Shown here: positions 53,395-61,866 of the stretch, piece by piece
Layout: each line of letters starts with the position of its first letter
Position numbering within the stretch: position 1 is the first letter of the stretch
Source of the DNA: Candidatus Manganitrophaceae bacterium
GTDB lineage: Bacteria; Nitrospirota; Nitrospiria; SBBL01; JAADHI01
NCBI GenBank assembly: GCA_012960925.1
Contig: DUAG01000011.1
Coordinates: 95,325 to 159,324, forward strand
DNA length: 64,000 bases
Direction of reading: 5' to 3'
Notes under the pieces: model-generated
The model's database searches: none
The model's input: the letters and a program-made list of their open reading frames with translations, nothing else
What the model was told of the DNA's origin: nothing
Translations under genes and position numbers: made by a program

Positions 53395-54298
53395 TCTCTC
53401 CCTCAAGAAACCACCCCGACTCTCTCCGGGAGGGACCATCGGCATCGTCGCGCCCGCTGGCTGGGTCGAGTCAGACTTGCTCCAAAAAGGAATTGCCCGA
53501 CTGGAACACCTGGGCTTCCATGTTATTCCGGGGAAAAATGTGACCCGGCGCCAACGCTATTTCGCCGGGACAGATCTCGACCGGGCCGGAGATTTTCAGG
53601 CCATGGCCTTGAACAAAAAGGTTGACGCCATCTTTTGTGCCCGCGGAGGGGTGGGGACGGCCCGGATGATTCCCCATCTGGATCGAAATATTCTGGCTGG
53701 ATCTCAGAAGATTGTTGTCGGCTCAAGCGACATTACCACCCTGCTCCTCTACCTCACACATTCCCTGGGCTGGGTCACATTCCACGGCCCGATGGCGGCC
53801 ACTCATTTCGGCAGGGAAGCCTCTCCGGCGCTGGAAACGCATTTATTCGAAATCCTTTCCGGGAAGACTGCTGAAATGAAATTTCCAGACCTTCAAACCC
53901 TCAAATCCGGGACCGCTGAAGGGATTTTGACAGGGGGGTGTCTTACGCTGCTCTGCACCACGATCGGAACCCCCTTTGAGATCGAAACCGACGATAGGCT
54001 TCTCTTCATCGAAGATATCAATGAGGCCCCCTATCGAATCGACCGAATGCTTTCTTATTTAAAACTGCTGGGGAAGTTTGACCGCGTGCGAGGGGTTATT
54101 TTTGGTGAAATGCCTGGCTGCAACCCCAAGAATCTTCCGGAAATCATCCTCGACATATTAGGGGATTTCCAGTGTCCCATGCTTCTTGGGTTTCCCTCCG
54201 GACATGGCTTAGGAATAGCCACCCTCCCCCTCGGGATTCCCATGCAGTTGAATGCAGACACCGGAACGCTTCGCATGCTTGAGCCGGCCGTCTCATAA
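53387..54298 (+). CDS. ldcA: LD-carboxypeptidase (S66 family)
   Basis: LdcA removes the terminal D-Ala from murein tetrapeptide in the cytoplasm, which makes the tripeptide used by Mpl. The 303-residue protein has GGTIGIVAPAGWV, the nucleophile Ser in VVGSSDITTLLL, the Glu in LFIEDINEAPYRIDRML and the catalytic His in GFPSGHGLG. It overlaps the serine hydrolase gene by 8 nt, so the three genes form one coupled recycling operon. Confidence 0.94.
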   Translation: MHSLSLKKPPRLSPGGTIGIVAPAGWVESDLLQKGIARLEHLGFHVIPGKNVTRRQRYFAGTDLDRAGDFQAMALNKKVDAIFCARGGVGTARMIPHLDRNILAGSQKIVVGSSDITTLLLYLTHSLGWVTFHGPMAATHFGREASPALETHLFEILSGKTAEMKFPDLQTLKSGTAEGILTGGCLTLLCTTIGTPFEIETDDRLLFIEDINEAPYRIDRMLSYLKLLGKFDRVRGVIFGEMPGCNPKNLPEIILDILGDFQCPMLLGFPSGHGLGIATLPLGIPMQLNADTGTLRMLEPAVS

Positions 54299-54476
54299 GT
54301 TGATGGAGCCTTCGTATCCATCTCCTCCATTTTTCCGTATTCCTTAAAATACCACTCCCTTTCTCCCTGAAACCCGAAAAAGACAAGCATCAGGTATAAT
54401 TGTTGATCATGGACAGAAAATATCAACGAAAAATATTGGTGCAACCTCTTGTCGGGATCCTAAAAGGTGAACTCTA

Positions 54477-54722
54477 ATGATAAAAACCAGACACATCATC
54501 CTAATGAGCATGCTGTTGCTGAGCACAGCATGCTCATTAGAAGAAAATAATGCTCCAAAAATGGAACAGACCCCGCCCAAGAATGAGGTTCAAGGTACAG
54601 TGGATACGTTTATTCAATCACGAGTAAATGTACTGAAAAAGGCAAGGGGCTTAGAGAAAACGCTACAAGAAGCTGAGGAGAGGCGACTCAAAACATTAGA
54701 GGGGTTTTCGGGAAAGGAATAG
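54477..54722 (+). CDS. Small lipoprotein
   Basis: This 81-residue protein has a type II signal peptide (HIILMSMLLLSTAC) with lipobox LSTA|C. The mature chain is about 62 residues, with a Pro-rich linker and an amphipathic helix (VDTFIQSRVNVLKKARGLEK, TLQEAEERRLKTLEGF). AAAGGTGA lies six bases before the ATG, and a TATAAT at 54395-54400 may be its -10. Its early coding region contains a perfect 16-bp inverted repeat. Function is unknown. Confidence 0.75.
   Translation: MIKTRHIILMSMLLLSTACSLEENNAPKMEQTPPKNEVQGTVDTFIQSRVNVLKKARGLEKTLQEAEERRLKTLEGFSGKE
54501..54540 (+). other. Perfect 16-bp inverted repeat inside the lipoprotein gene
   Basis: CTAATGAGCATGCTGT (54501-54516) and its exact complement (54525-54540) are separated by 8 bases. 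It encodes most of the signal peptide and lipobox region. A hairpin of this strength 24 nt into the message should affect translation. Confidence 0.85.
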
Positions 54723-54739
54723 ATCTCAGGAAGTGATGC

Positions 54740-56689
54740 TTACTGCTGTTGCTGCGCTTCCGCCCTTGAGGGGGAAGCATTCCCACCAATCAGCGGTGGA
54801 GGGAGGAGTTTCTCCGCAGGGCCTTGTGAGTCAACCGTGACCGATACCTGTGATTCCAGTGTGCTGGCCGCATCTCCGGAATAAAAACCGCTGGTCGGGG
54901 CGACATCCTGATAATCCCGACCGATCCCAACGGTAATATACCGCTCGTCGCATCGGCGTATGTGGGTCGGATCATACGCAACCCATATCGGGATCTGTTC
55001 CGGGCCCACCGGGAGGAGGACCTCCACCCAGGCGTGCATCTGTCCCTCTCCAGGCAGATAGCCGGAGACATATCGGGCGGGAAGGTCCGCCAGCCTGCAA
55101 AGAGAGAGCATGATATGGGCATAATCCTGACAGACGCCTTTTGCCAGCTTGAAGGCCTCAGAAGCCCGTGTTCCGACATGGGTCTGCCCGGCCTCATACT
55201 GCATATGAGACCCCACCTGATGAAGGATGGTCTCCGCCATTTCAATTGAAGATACCCCCCGTTCTTTCAAATTCTTTGCCCACCGGTCAATCGTCTCTGA
55301 ATGGTCGACCAGGGCCGTCAAGCGCTTGAATTCCATTGCATCCACGGTGCATTCCGATTCCTGTGCGGAGATCCCTTGGTAGATCAATGACCGATCCATC
55401 CCATAGAGGGCCTGTGTTTCGACCCGCATTTCTATGGTACAGCTGATCTCTTTAATGTTCACGTGGTCCAGTTGCCAAACCAGGTTTCCGAAGGCATCGG
55501 TAAAATTTCGATAGTCCGCCGGCGGTTCCATATGCCAGCGGATATCCAGGCGTCGCTGACGTCCGTAGCGTTGCGGCGGAGCAAGGCGCATAAGTGTTTG
55601 TACCTGTGTGACCAGGGAGTCATAGGTGTAGACAAACTGGTGACGAACAGAAAGGACCGCCTTGGTGGCATGGCCCGGAGAAACCCCGGGTTCGCGATGA
55701 CGATGCCGTTTTCGCTGTAAAGCCGGCACAAGTTGATCGGAAAAATGGCTTGATCCAAAAAAAATATTTTCGATCCCATGACTCAAGAGGTCAAGACGTT
55801 CGAGCACCTCGGTAATAAAGGTGGTCAGACCCAACTGAAAAACCTCCTCAACACTGCTGTATTTTAAATCGGAAACCAACTGCCCGGACAACCGTTCTGC
55901 TTCACGCCGCTTGGGGCTTCGAGCAGGACCCGAGAGACCCGGCAGCAGTTCCTGAACCAGGTTGATGGAAAAACGGACGGACCGGGGAAAGCGGTTATGA
56001 AACAGTAGAAACTGCACAATGGTTTTGGGAGAAAGGTGCCCGCCGTAGACTTTCCGATAAACCTGAAGCGCGCTTGCTGATTTCAAGATGGCAATACACT
56101 GCTGGTATGCGGGCAAGGCCCGTACATCCGGGTCCGGGGAAAGGAGTGCCGGGTGAATCAGCAAGAGTGCGGTATGCTGGGTCCGCTCAACGTTTTTGCC
56201 AAGCCGATAAAAGGCCCATCCCTCACCCCGGAGCAGGGTACTCCGAAAAACACCGGCCAGGGTATAACATCCCACTTTGATCTCGTTCAAAAGATTATGC
56301 GGGTTTGCCCTTAACTCAGAAAGTGTGCGGTCTCTGAGACTGAGGTGAAAACGATTCAGATGGTACCAGGCTTCGATTGAAAGCTGCTCCTGAATGCCGC
56401 GTGCATTTTCTCTCGCCATCTGGATGAGGTTGACCAATGAATTTTTATTCTGCTTGTTGAGAATGAGAAAATCGAGGACATTCTCTGTATTGATCTCCTG
56501 ATACAAAGCACCATAGGAAGGGGCATCCCCTCTTCCGTCCAGGTAGCGCTCCCAATCAGCAACAGATTCATCATAGCCCGCGCTTTCAAGATGAAGGTCG
56601 TAATAAACATCGATCAGGCGCGCGGTATATTCTGCCCGTTCCATGTAGCGGCCGATCCAAAAAAACATTTCTGCGGTACGGCTGAGCAT
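54740..56689 (-). CDS. Alpha-E domain fused to a transglutaminase-like domain
   Basis: The 649-residue protein joins two usually separate partners. Residues 1-about 310 are an alpha-E (DUF403/COG2307) domain beginning MLSRTAEMFFWIGRYMERAE, with RDRTLSELRANPHNLL. Residues of about 360-620 are a bacterial transglutaminase-like unit. It has an N-terminal beta domain, then the Cys in KLAKGVCQDYAHIMLSLCR, the His in GEGQMHAWVEVLLP and the Asp in WVAYDPTH. The ATP-grasp gene ends at the base before its ATG. Families of this cluster have been predicted to build or modify peptides through isopeptide bonds; no product is known. Confidence 0.9.
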   Translation of the reverse strand: MLSRTAEMFFWIGRYMERAEYTARLIDVYYDLHLESAGYDESVADWERYLDGRGDAPSYGALYQEINTENVLDFLILNKQNKNSLVNLIQMARENARGIQEQLSIEAWYHLNRFHLSLRDRTLSELRANPHNLLNEIKVGCYTLAGVFRSTLLRGEGWAFYRLGKNVERTQHTALLLIHPALLSPDPDVRALPAYQQCIAILKSASALQVYRKVYGGHLSPKTIVQFLLFHNRFPRSVRFSINLVQELLPGLSGPARSPKRREAERLSGQLVSDLKYSSVEEVFQLGLTTFITEVLERLDLLSHGIENIFFGSSHFSDQLVPALQRKRHRHREPGVSPGHATKAVLSVRHQFVYTYDSLVTQVQTLMRLAPPQRYGRQRRLDIRWHMEPPADYRNFTDAFGNLVWQLDHVNIKEISCTIEMRVETQALYGMDRSLIYQGISAQESECTVDAMEFKRLTALVDHSETIDRWAKNLKERGVSSIEMAETILHQVGSHMQYEAGQTHVGTRASEAFKLAKGVCQDYAHIMLSLCRLADLPARYVSGYLPGEGQMHAWVEVLLPVGPEQIPIWVAYDPTHIRRCDERYITVGIGRDYQDVAPTSGFYSGDAASTLESQVSVTVDSQGPAEKLLPPPLIGGNASPSRAEAQQQQ

Positions 56690-58156
56690 CTATCCTTCTC
56701 CGTAAAGGACCCAGGTGTCTTTACTGCCCCCGCCCTGCGATGAGTTGACGACGAGGGACCCTTCTCTCAAGGCCACCCGGGTCAACCCGCCAAGGGACAT
56801 CGTGATCTCCTTGCCATAAAGAACATAGGGCCGCAGGTCGACATGACGTCCGGCCAATGTAAAATCTTCTATGCGATCTCCCACACGGGAGGGGTGCCGT
56901 GAAAGCGATATGACCGGTTGAGCAATATAGTTTCGTGGGGAGGCAATGATCTTTTTCCGGAACTCCTCCTGTTCGGTCTTGGTCGAGGCCGGCCCCATCA
57001 GCATACCATATCCCCCGGATTCGCCGACCGCCTTGACCACAAGAGAAGAAAGATGCTCCAGGACATATGAGCGATCCAACTCATGATGACAAAGATAGGT
57101 TTGGACCCCGGGGAGGATCGGGTTTTCGTTCAGATAGTATTTTATCATCTTGGGGACGTAGGCATAGATGGCCTTGTCATCCGCAATACCCGTCCCGACC
57201 GCGTTAATCAAGGTCACGTTGCCCGCACGATAGGCGCGCATCAGTCCGGGAACGCCTAGCGTTGAATCGCTTCGAAAGACTTCCGGGTCCAAGAAAGAAT
57301 CATCGATACGACGGTAGATGACATCAATGGCTCGGAGCCCTTCAGTCGTTTTCATATAGATGCGGTCCCCTTCCACCACCAGGTCCTGACCTTCAACCAG
57401 TTCGATTCCCATTTGCAAGGCAAGGTAGGTATGCTCAAAATAGGCGGAGTTGTGAACACCGGGGGTCAAGAGGACGATCGTAGGGTTTTCAACTGAGCGC
57501 GGCGCAAGGTATCTTAAGTTCTCCAGCAACTGGTTGGGATAGTGATCGATTGGCCGGACACGCATCCGCGAAAACAGGTTCGGGAAGACCTGTTTCATCA
57601 CAACACGATTCTCCAGGACATATGAAATCCCGGAAGGGACACGGAGATTGTCTTCCAGGACCGTATAGGTGCCCTTTTCGTCACGGATCAGATCGACACC
57701 GGAGATATGGACAAAGATATTCTTTTCCGGTCGGAACCCGACAAGATCCGGGAGAAACTCCGCAGAGCCTTCCACCAGTTCACGTGGAACAATCTTGTCT
57801 TTTAAGATCTGCTGCTTTCCATAAATATCCCCCAAAAAGTCGTTCAGGGCATGGATGCGCTGGCGCAAACCCTGCTCGATATGCTGCCATTCACTATTCG
57901 GGATAATGCGCGGGATCAGATCAAAGGGGAAGATCCGTTCTGTCTGCTGTGGATCTCCATAGACCGTAAAGGTAATCCCCTGATTCAAAAAAACCTGATC
58001 GGCTTGACGCCGCCGCCTGTCAAATTCTTTCATAGAAAGTTCTGAAAGCCGCTTGCAGAATTGGCGGTAGTGCGGACGAGGCGATTGCGGGCTTTCAAAC
58101 ATCTCGTCAAAAAAGTTGTCTGTTTTATAGGCAGAGATGAGATTTTTCATAGGCAA
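56690..58156 (-). CDS. Circularly permuted ATP-grasp protein (COG2308 type)
   Basis: This 488-residue predicted ATP-dependent carboxylate-amine ligase has the family signatures [74 protein letters not shown] and [20 protein letters not shown]. It ends [18 protein letters not shown], as expected for the CP_ATPgrasp_1/2 pair. No gap separates it from the alpha-E/transglutaminase gene. The substrate is unknown for the whole family as far as I know. Confidence 0.92.
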   Translation of the reverse strand: MPMKNLISAYKTDNFFDEMFESPQSPRPHYRQFCKRLSELSMKEFDRRRRQADQVFLNQGITFTVYGDPQQTERIFPFDLIPRIIPNSEWQHIEQGLRQRIHALNDFLGDIYGKQQILKDKIVPRELVEGSAEFLPDLVGFRPEKNIFVHISGVDLIRDEKGTYTVLEDNLRVPSGISYVLENRVVMKQVFPNLFSRMRVRPIDHYPNQLLENLRYLAPRSVENPTIVLLTPGVHNSAYFEHTYLALQMGIELVEGQDLVVEGDRIYMKTTEGLRAIDVIYRRIDDSFLDPEVFRSDSTLGVPGLMRAYRAGNVTLINAVGTGIADDKAIYAYVPKMIKYYLNENPILPGVQTYLCHHELDRSYVLEHLSSLVVKAVGESGGYGMLMGPASTKTEQEEFRKKIIASPRNYIAQPVISLSRHPSRVGDRIEDFTLAGRHVDLRPYVLYGKEITMSLGGLTRVALREGSLVVNSSQGGGSKDTWVLYGEG

Positions 58157-58366
58157 GATTCAACTGGCCTTTTGAAGGCCAAAAAGAGTTTTCGTTTATT
58201 GAATGTACCACTATACCAAAAAATAACAAAATTCGTGGGATTCGGAATATTTTTGTTGTGATCTTGAAATGTTCAGCCAAATGACAAGTTATTCGTATTG
58301 ATCCTCGGGGAACCGCCTGATAAATTTGTCAGGACGCGTGAGAGGTCCTCCAATGAGGGAAAAATA

Positions 58367-58585
58367 ATGCGGTGCTTTGAATGTGGAAAGAAAATGAAAT
58401 TGGTGGCGAAACCAGAAGGCTTTCTTGAGTTTTCTGTCCCGTTTACAAAAATCGCATACAGTTTCCTTAAGTTCTGGAACAAAATAAATTATTGGTGCCC
58501 CCCCCTGCGAATTCGAACAGATAAACAAAATGCTGGAACCAAAGTGCCCAAGAGAATAGCTCAGGCTTCCTCTTTTCTCAATTAG
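58367..58585 (+). CDS. Possible small zinc-ribbon-like protein
   Basis: The ATG at 58367 follows GAGGGA by six bases and gives 72 residues. It begins MRCFECGKKMKLVAKPEG, a CxxC knuckle as at the start of YgiT- or MqsA-type zinc fingers. The second half has only one further cysteine (YWCPP), so the zinc site would be incomplete. It may be a decayed gene. Nothing nearby helps. Confidence 0.35.
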   Translation: MRCFECGKKMKLVAKPEGFLEFSVPFTKIAYSFLKFWNKINYWCPPLRIRTDKQNAGTKVPKRIAQASSFLN

Positions 58586-59338
58586 GTGAAACCCGGTCCC
58601 TGAAGGGCGAGGTGACTCTTACCCGGGTGGTCATCACCAGAGGGTGACCTTCGACAGGGGTTTCCGTCCATTCGATTTCGATGCAGAGGGTTTGAAGATA
58701 AACCTCCTCACCTGGCCCTGATCCCAGTCCTGAACCGAGAGAACGCAAAACCATTCAGGCACGAATCCTCCCACATGCTGAGACCGGGGCCTCACGAAAA
58801 AGCAGAATCTGGCTTCCCGGATGATGGCAAATATCCCCATTTCTTAGATCTTTTTAGTTTAAAATCCGGCGGTTTCATGTTCGCCAACTAAAAAAATACT
58901 TGTTGCTGCCCCCGGTCTACATGTAACCCTCCCCTATTATGGGGGGGGGTACAATATGTCCGAAGATGTGAAACTGATTGTGTACTTTGTAGGGGAGGTT
59001 GTACATACACGGGCGGCGATTGAGATCTTCGATCTCCCAAAAGGGCAATCACCTCTGAGATGAGCCGGACGATCAAGGCCGTGGATTCGGAATTATTTCG
59101 GGCCAGAGCCCTTATGGCTCCTCAGAAAACCTCGGAATTTCTATGATAAAGGCGAAGCGGTATATCGACCTCTATTTTAGCATTATGTATGGTGTTAGCC
59201 AGTTTTTTGATTAAACCCTGAAAACCGAAAAGGGATACGTTACTACCCTCTTCATGCAATGGAGATAACTCAGCGATCTCTCAAACTGGAGCAGTCATAA
59301 GCGGGGCATGGAAAGGTTTATGATTCTACCTTCAAATG
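58586..59338. other. Gene-free stretch
   Basis: No convincing gene was seen. It contains an imperfect inverted repeat (58921-58936 with 58990-59006, ATGTAACCCTCCCCTA type) and a run of nine G at 58941-58949. Some sections may be decayed coding sequence, but none could be matched to a family. Confidence 0.5.
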
Positions 59339-59376
59339 ACGCCGACCCCGGAAGATTATGCTCCCGGGGTCGGCGT
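59339..59376 (-). terminator. Strong hairpin downstream of the secreted-protein gene
   Basis: ACGCCGACCCCGG (59339-59351) and its exact complement (59364-59376) enclose a 12-base loop, 56 nt beyond the stop codon of the gene at 59432-60889. The GC-rich 13-bp stem suits a transcription terminator, but the following minus-strand bases (CATTTGAAGG) lack a good U-tract. It may work as a barrier to RNA decay instead. Confidence 0.5.
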
Positions 59377-59431
59377 GTTCATCCAATGGGCCAGACGGAT
59401 CTTGCCCCTATTCTATTACCTCCACACTCTC

Positions 59432-60889
59432 TTACCTGACTCCATCGACCTCCACCCGAGCTATCGTTTCGGTGAAGGCTATGTCTCCTTTGTTGGGATG
59501 CGCAAGGCGATCTCGAGAACTTCCGGGGACAGGAGCCCCAATGTCCTTCTTGTAGCGCAAGTTGATGGTAACAAAAGAAACATTCGCTACGGTGACATCT
59601 CTACGGACCCTGAAACCGAAGACCCCGCCCGGAGTTGTTCCGGCACCGATACCTACGCCGATAGCTGCCTCGGGTGGCAGAATGTCGACATCAAATCGAC
59701 AACCGGTCGTAGCATTACACTGGGAGTCTGGTCCTGGGTCAAAAATTACGACCTCCATTTCAATTTCGTCGTCGGTATCGACATTCACCTCGCTGACTTC
59801 GCCGCGGAAGCGAATCCTGTTGCCCCCTTCATCGAAACGCCAACGTTCGGTGATCGCAAAAACACCCCCGGTCGTGTCGAGCAGCTCAGTGACGAGTTCC
59901 TGGATGAAGAGGACGTGTCCGCCGACCATGTGCCCGATGGTGTCAACCGTTATACCCGTTCCTGAAGAGAGAAAGAGGTTAAACGGGATCGTCGTTTCAA
60001 GGATTCCGAAGATATCGGAACCGAAGCGGGGATCCTGGTTGAAGATCAGGAGTAAATCGCCGATCACCATAGAGGCCGGTCGACCTGAAGCCTTGTCTCC
60101 CCCATCGATGCTGACGACTTCCCCGCTGGCGACATTCTCAGAGAGTTCGAGAACGGTCTCGATGTCTGTGATGAAATATGGGTTAGGTGGAACCGCGCTA
60201 TCTTCATAGACATGGCCGGCCGACTTAAGGGTTGCACCCGCGGTCGCCGGATAGACATTGCCACCAGTTCGAATCCCTGCGCGATCGAGGAAATCTAATG
60301 GAAGATTGGCCTGATGAACGGCCCAAGCCTTCTGAACATAACTAAAGTAATTGTCCTGCAAAGCCGCCAATGCAATTGGGTCCCTGCCAGCTTCGATCGA
60401 GCTGAAGATCGACCGGGCGGCGCCTCGGCGGTCCTTAGTTGCTTCACGCGTCAAAAGCGTGGGGTCGGTCATATTCACATCACGAACCGTGGCATTGGCG
60501 TCGAGCAGGCGATCAAAGGTCCCTACCGGGCCGATCCCAGTCGTGGCCTCTCCGTCCTGTCCGAGGGCCGACGAACCGCTCATCTCGAATGGCACATCAA
60601 GGGCACCCACTAAACCCGAGTTGAGCGTCACCGGGAAGGTCAGGAGCTTTCCGGTGACGGTGAGTGTCCTATCTGCAACGTTGATATCCGTTATTGGACC
60701 CTCTGTCGCAAACACTTTGGGTGGGTTCACTCGCGTCAATACGGTTCCGTTCGCTAGTGTTGCCGTCTGAGCAAAGGCCTGTATGCCGGAAAACCCGATA
60801 ACACTTATAACAAGGCTGAAAGTACCACACCTGCGGATTACCCTCCAGGTCTTGTCTCCAATAGACAGTGCTCTTTCTTTAATAATCAT
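59432..60889 (-). CDS. Large secreted protein of unknown function
   Basis: The ATG at 60889 has a perfect AAGGAGG seven bases upstream and gives 485 residues. A signal peptide (GTFSLVISVIGFSGIQAFAQ) is followed by a beta-rich, acidic protein. It has VFATEGPITDINVADRTLTV, a short helical segment (YFSYVQKAWAVHQANLPLDF) and late strands such as WRFDEGGNRIRFRGEVSEVN. Two cysteines (SQCNATTGCRF) may form a disulfide. I recognise no family. It stands alone and is a plausible T2SS substrate, but that is a guess. Confidence 0.8.
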   Translation of the reverse strand: MIIKERALSIGDKTWRVIRRCGTFSLVISVIGFSGIQAFAQTATLANGTVLTRVNPPKVFATEGPITDINVADRTLTVTGKLLTFPVTLNSGLVGALDVPFEMSGSSALGQDGEATTGIGPVGTFDRLLDANATVRDVNMTDPTLLTREATKDRRGAARSIFSSIEAGRDPIALAALQDNYFSYVQKAWAVHQANLPLDFLDRAGIRTGGNVYPATAGATLKSAGHVYEDSAVPPNPYFITDIETVLELSENVASGEVVSIDGGDKASGRPASMVIGDLLLIFNQDPRFGSDIFGILETTIPFNLFLSSGTGITVDTIGHMVGGHVLFIQELVTELLDTTGGVFAITERWRFDEGGNRIRFRGEVSEVNVDTDDEIEMEVVIFDPGPDSQCNATTGCRFDVDILPPEAAIGVGIGAGTTPGGVFGFRVRRDVTVANVSFVTINLRYKKDIGAPVPGSSRDRLAHPNKGDIAFTETIARVEVDGVR

Positions 60890-61765
60890 TACACATCCTC
60901 CTTAATCAACCCACCAGGGAACGGATCTTCTTGGCGTTCGTTTCGTCATCCACGGTCCCAAGTCAGTTAGTTATGGCCTCGTGTGCAAAGCACACGCTCG
61001 AGATTAACTTTCTTTTCTCCAGTCTCCTCTACCTCCTCTTTGTTGTTATCCTATTTTGAATTTTCACGAGCACGATAAACATTAATAATCATGCTGTCAG
61101 ACAAACCTTGAATTAGTCTTTTCAAGACGAAAATTGCAGATAATAGCCCGCTACTTTCAATAGTTTACAACGCAGAAACGAGACATTTTTGCCCCGAAAA
61201 AATGATCCATAACTTATTCAGAAGTCTCCAGGCTCTTCGCCTGGAAATTTTGAAACACACGCAACGATTCGATGATCTTTCTTTTAAGGCCATATTTTCT
61301 GCGTGCCGGAACGCATCCGCACACGAGAATTTTTAAATCGCTATTTAAGGTATTCGCCCACCACTCGAATAGAAATCCAGAGTACAGGGTTTTATCATCA
61401 TCAGCCTCCATATGGCCTCGAGAGCCCACAGAACACCCTTTTTTAGTTTACCGACTCTCTGGGATAACTCCTTGTCGTACGGGCCTTTCCTCCATCAGTA
61501 AGGTTTGTGCAAGTTCTTACGATGAGACAGTCATAGATACGGGCCAAATTTCGGGTAAATTTGTTCGTTAATTCATATGGTCCCGATAATGGAACCTGGA
61601 AACATTGAGACCCTAGTGATAAATGTAAGTGAGTATACGGATTGAATCTTAGCAATAGCTTAGGAAAATATAAAGTAATGCAGTACTTTTAGCGTATCGG
61701 GGGTCTGAAAAGTGCGTCCTCCCCGTGTTCCGGGCGAACATCGTTTATTGCGAGAAGGCCTAACT
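60890..61765. other. Mostly gene-free accessory stretch
   Basis: It contains a degenerate family 2 element (61105-61236) and two short minus-strand open frames (61214-61429 and 61443-61655). Neither has a visible ribosome binding site or a recognisable product, and the first starts within the repeat relic. They may be decayed cassette genes. Confidence 0.4.
61105..61236 (-). repeat. Family 2 inverted-repeat element, degenerate copy D
   Basis: On the minus strand it reads CTTCTGAATAAGTTATGGAT, then TTTTTTCGGGGC, then CTGCGTTGTAAAC, matching copies A-C in order. The far terminal repeat is lost. Confidence 0.6.
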
Positions 61766-61866
61766 CTAGGCCCTGGGAATGGAGATGGAGATGTTCAGGC
61801 CTTTATTTTGATTGCCTGCGTCTAAATTAATTGTGGCATCTAATGAATCAGCAACCCGTTTTACGA
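61766..61866 (-). pseudogene. 3' fragment, possibly of a histidine kinase
   Basis: Reading leftward from the IS256 end, an open frame gives LVKRVADSLDATINLDA then KGLNISISIPRA and a TAG stop at 61766-61768. The pattern resembles the last strands of a HATPase domain (LVKRLxxxxGGxI...G.xFxIxLP), although the GG is DA here. The rest of the gene is absent on the other side of the IS. Assignment is tentative. Confidence 0.35.

Noticed and set aside
58941..58949. G-run as a phase-variable tract
   Set aside because: It does not lie in a recognisable gene or promoter, so there is nothing for it to switch.
59336..59965. 209-codon open frame on the plus strand over a hairpin
   Set aside because: It is antisense to the secreted-protein gene, which has a perfect ribosome binding site and signal peptide. 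The plus frame has neither.
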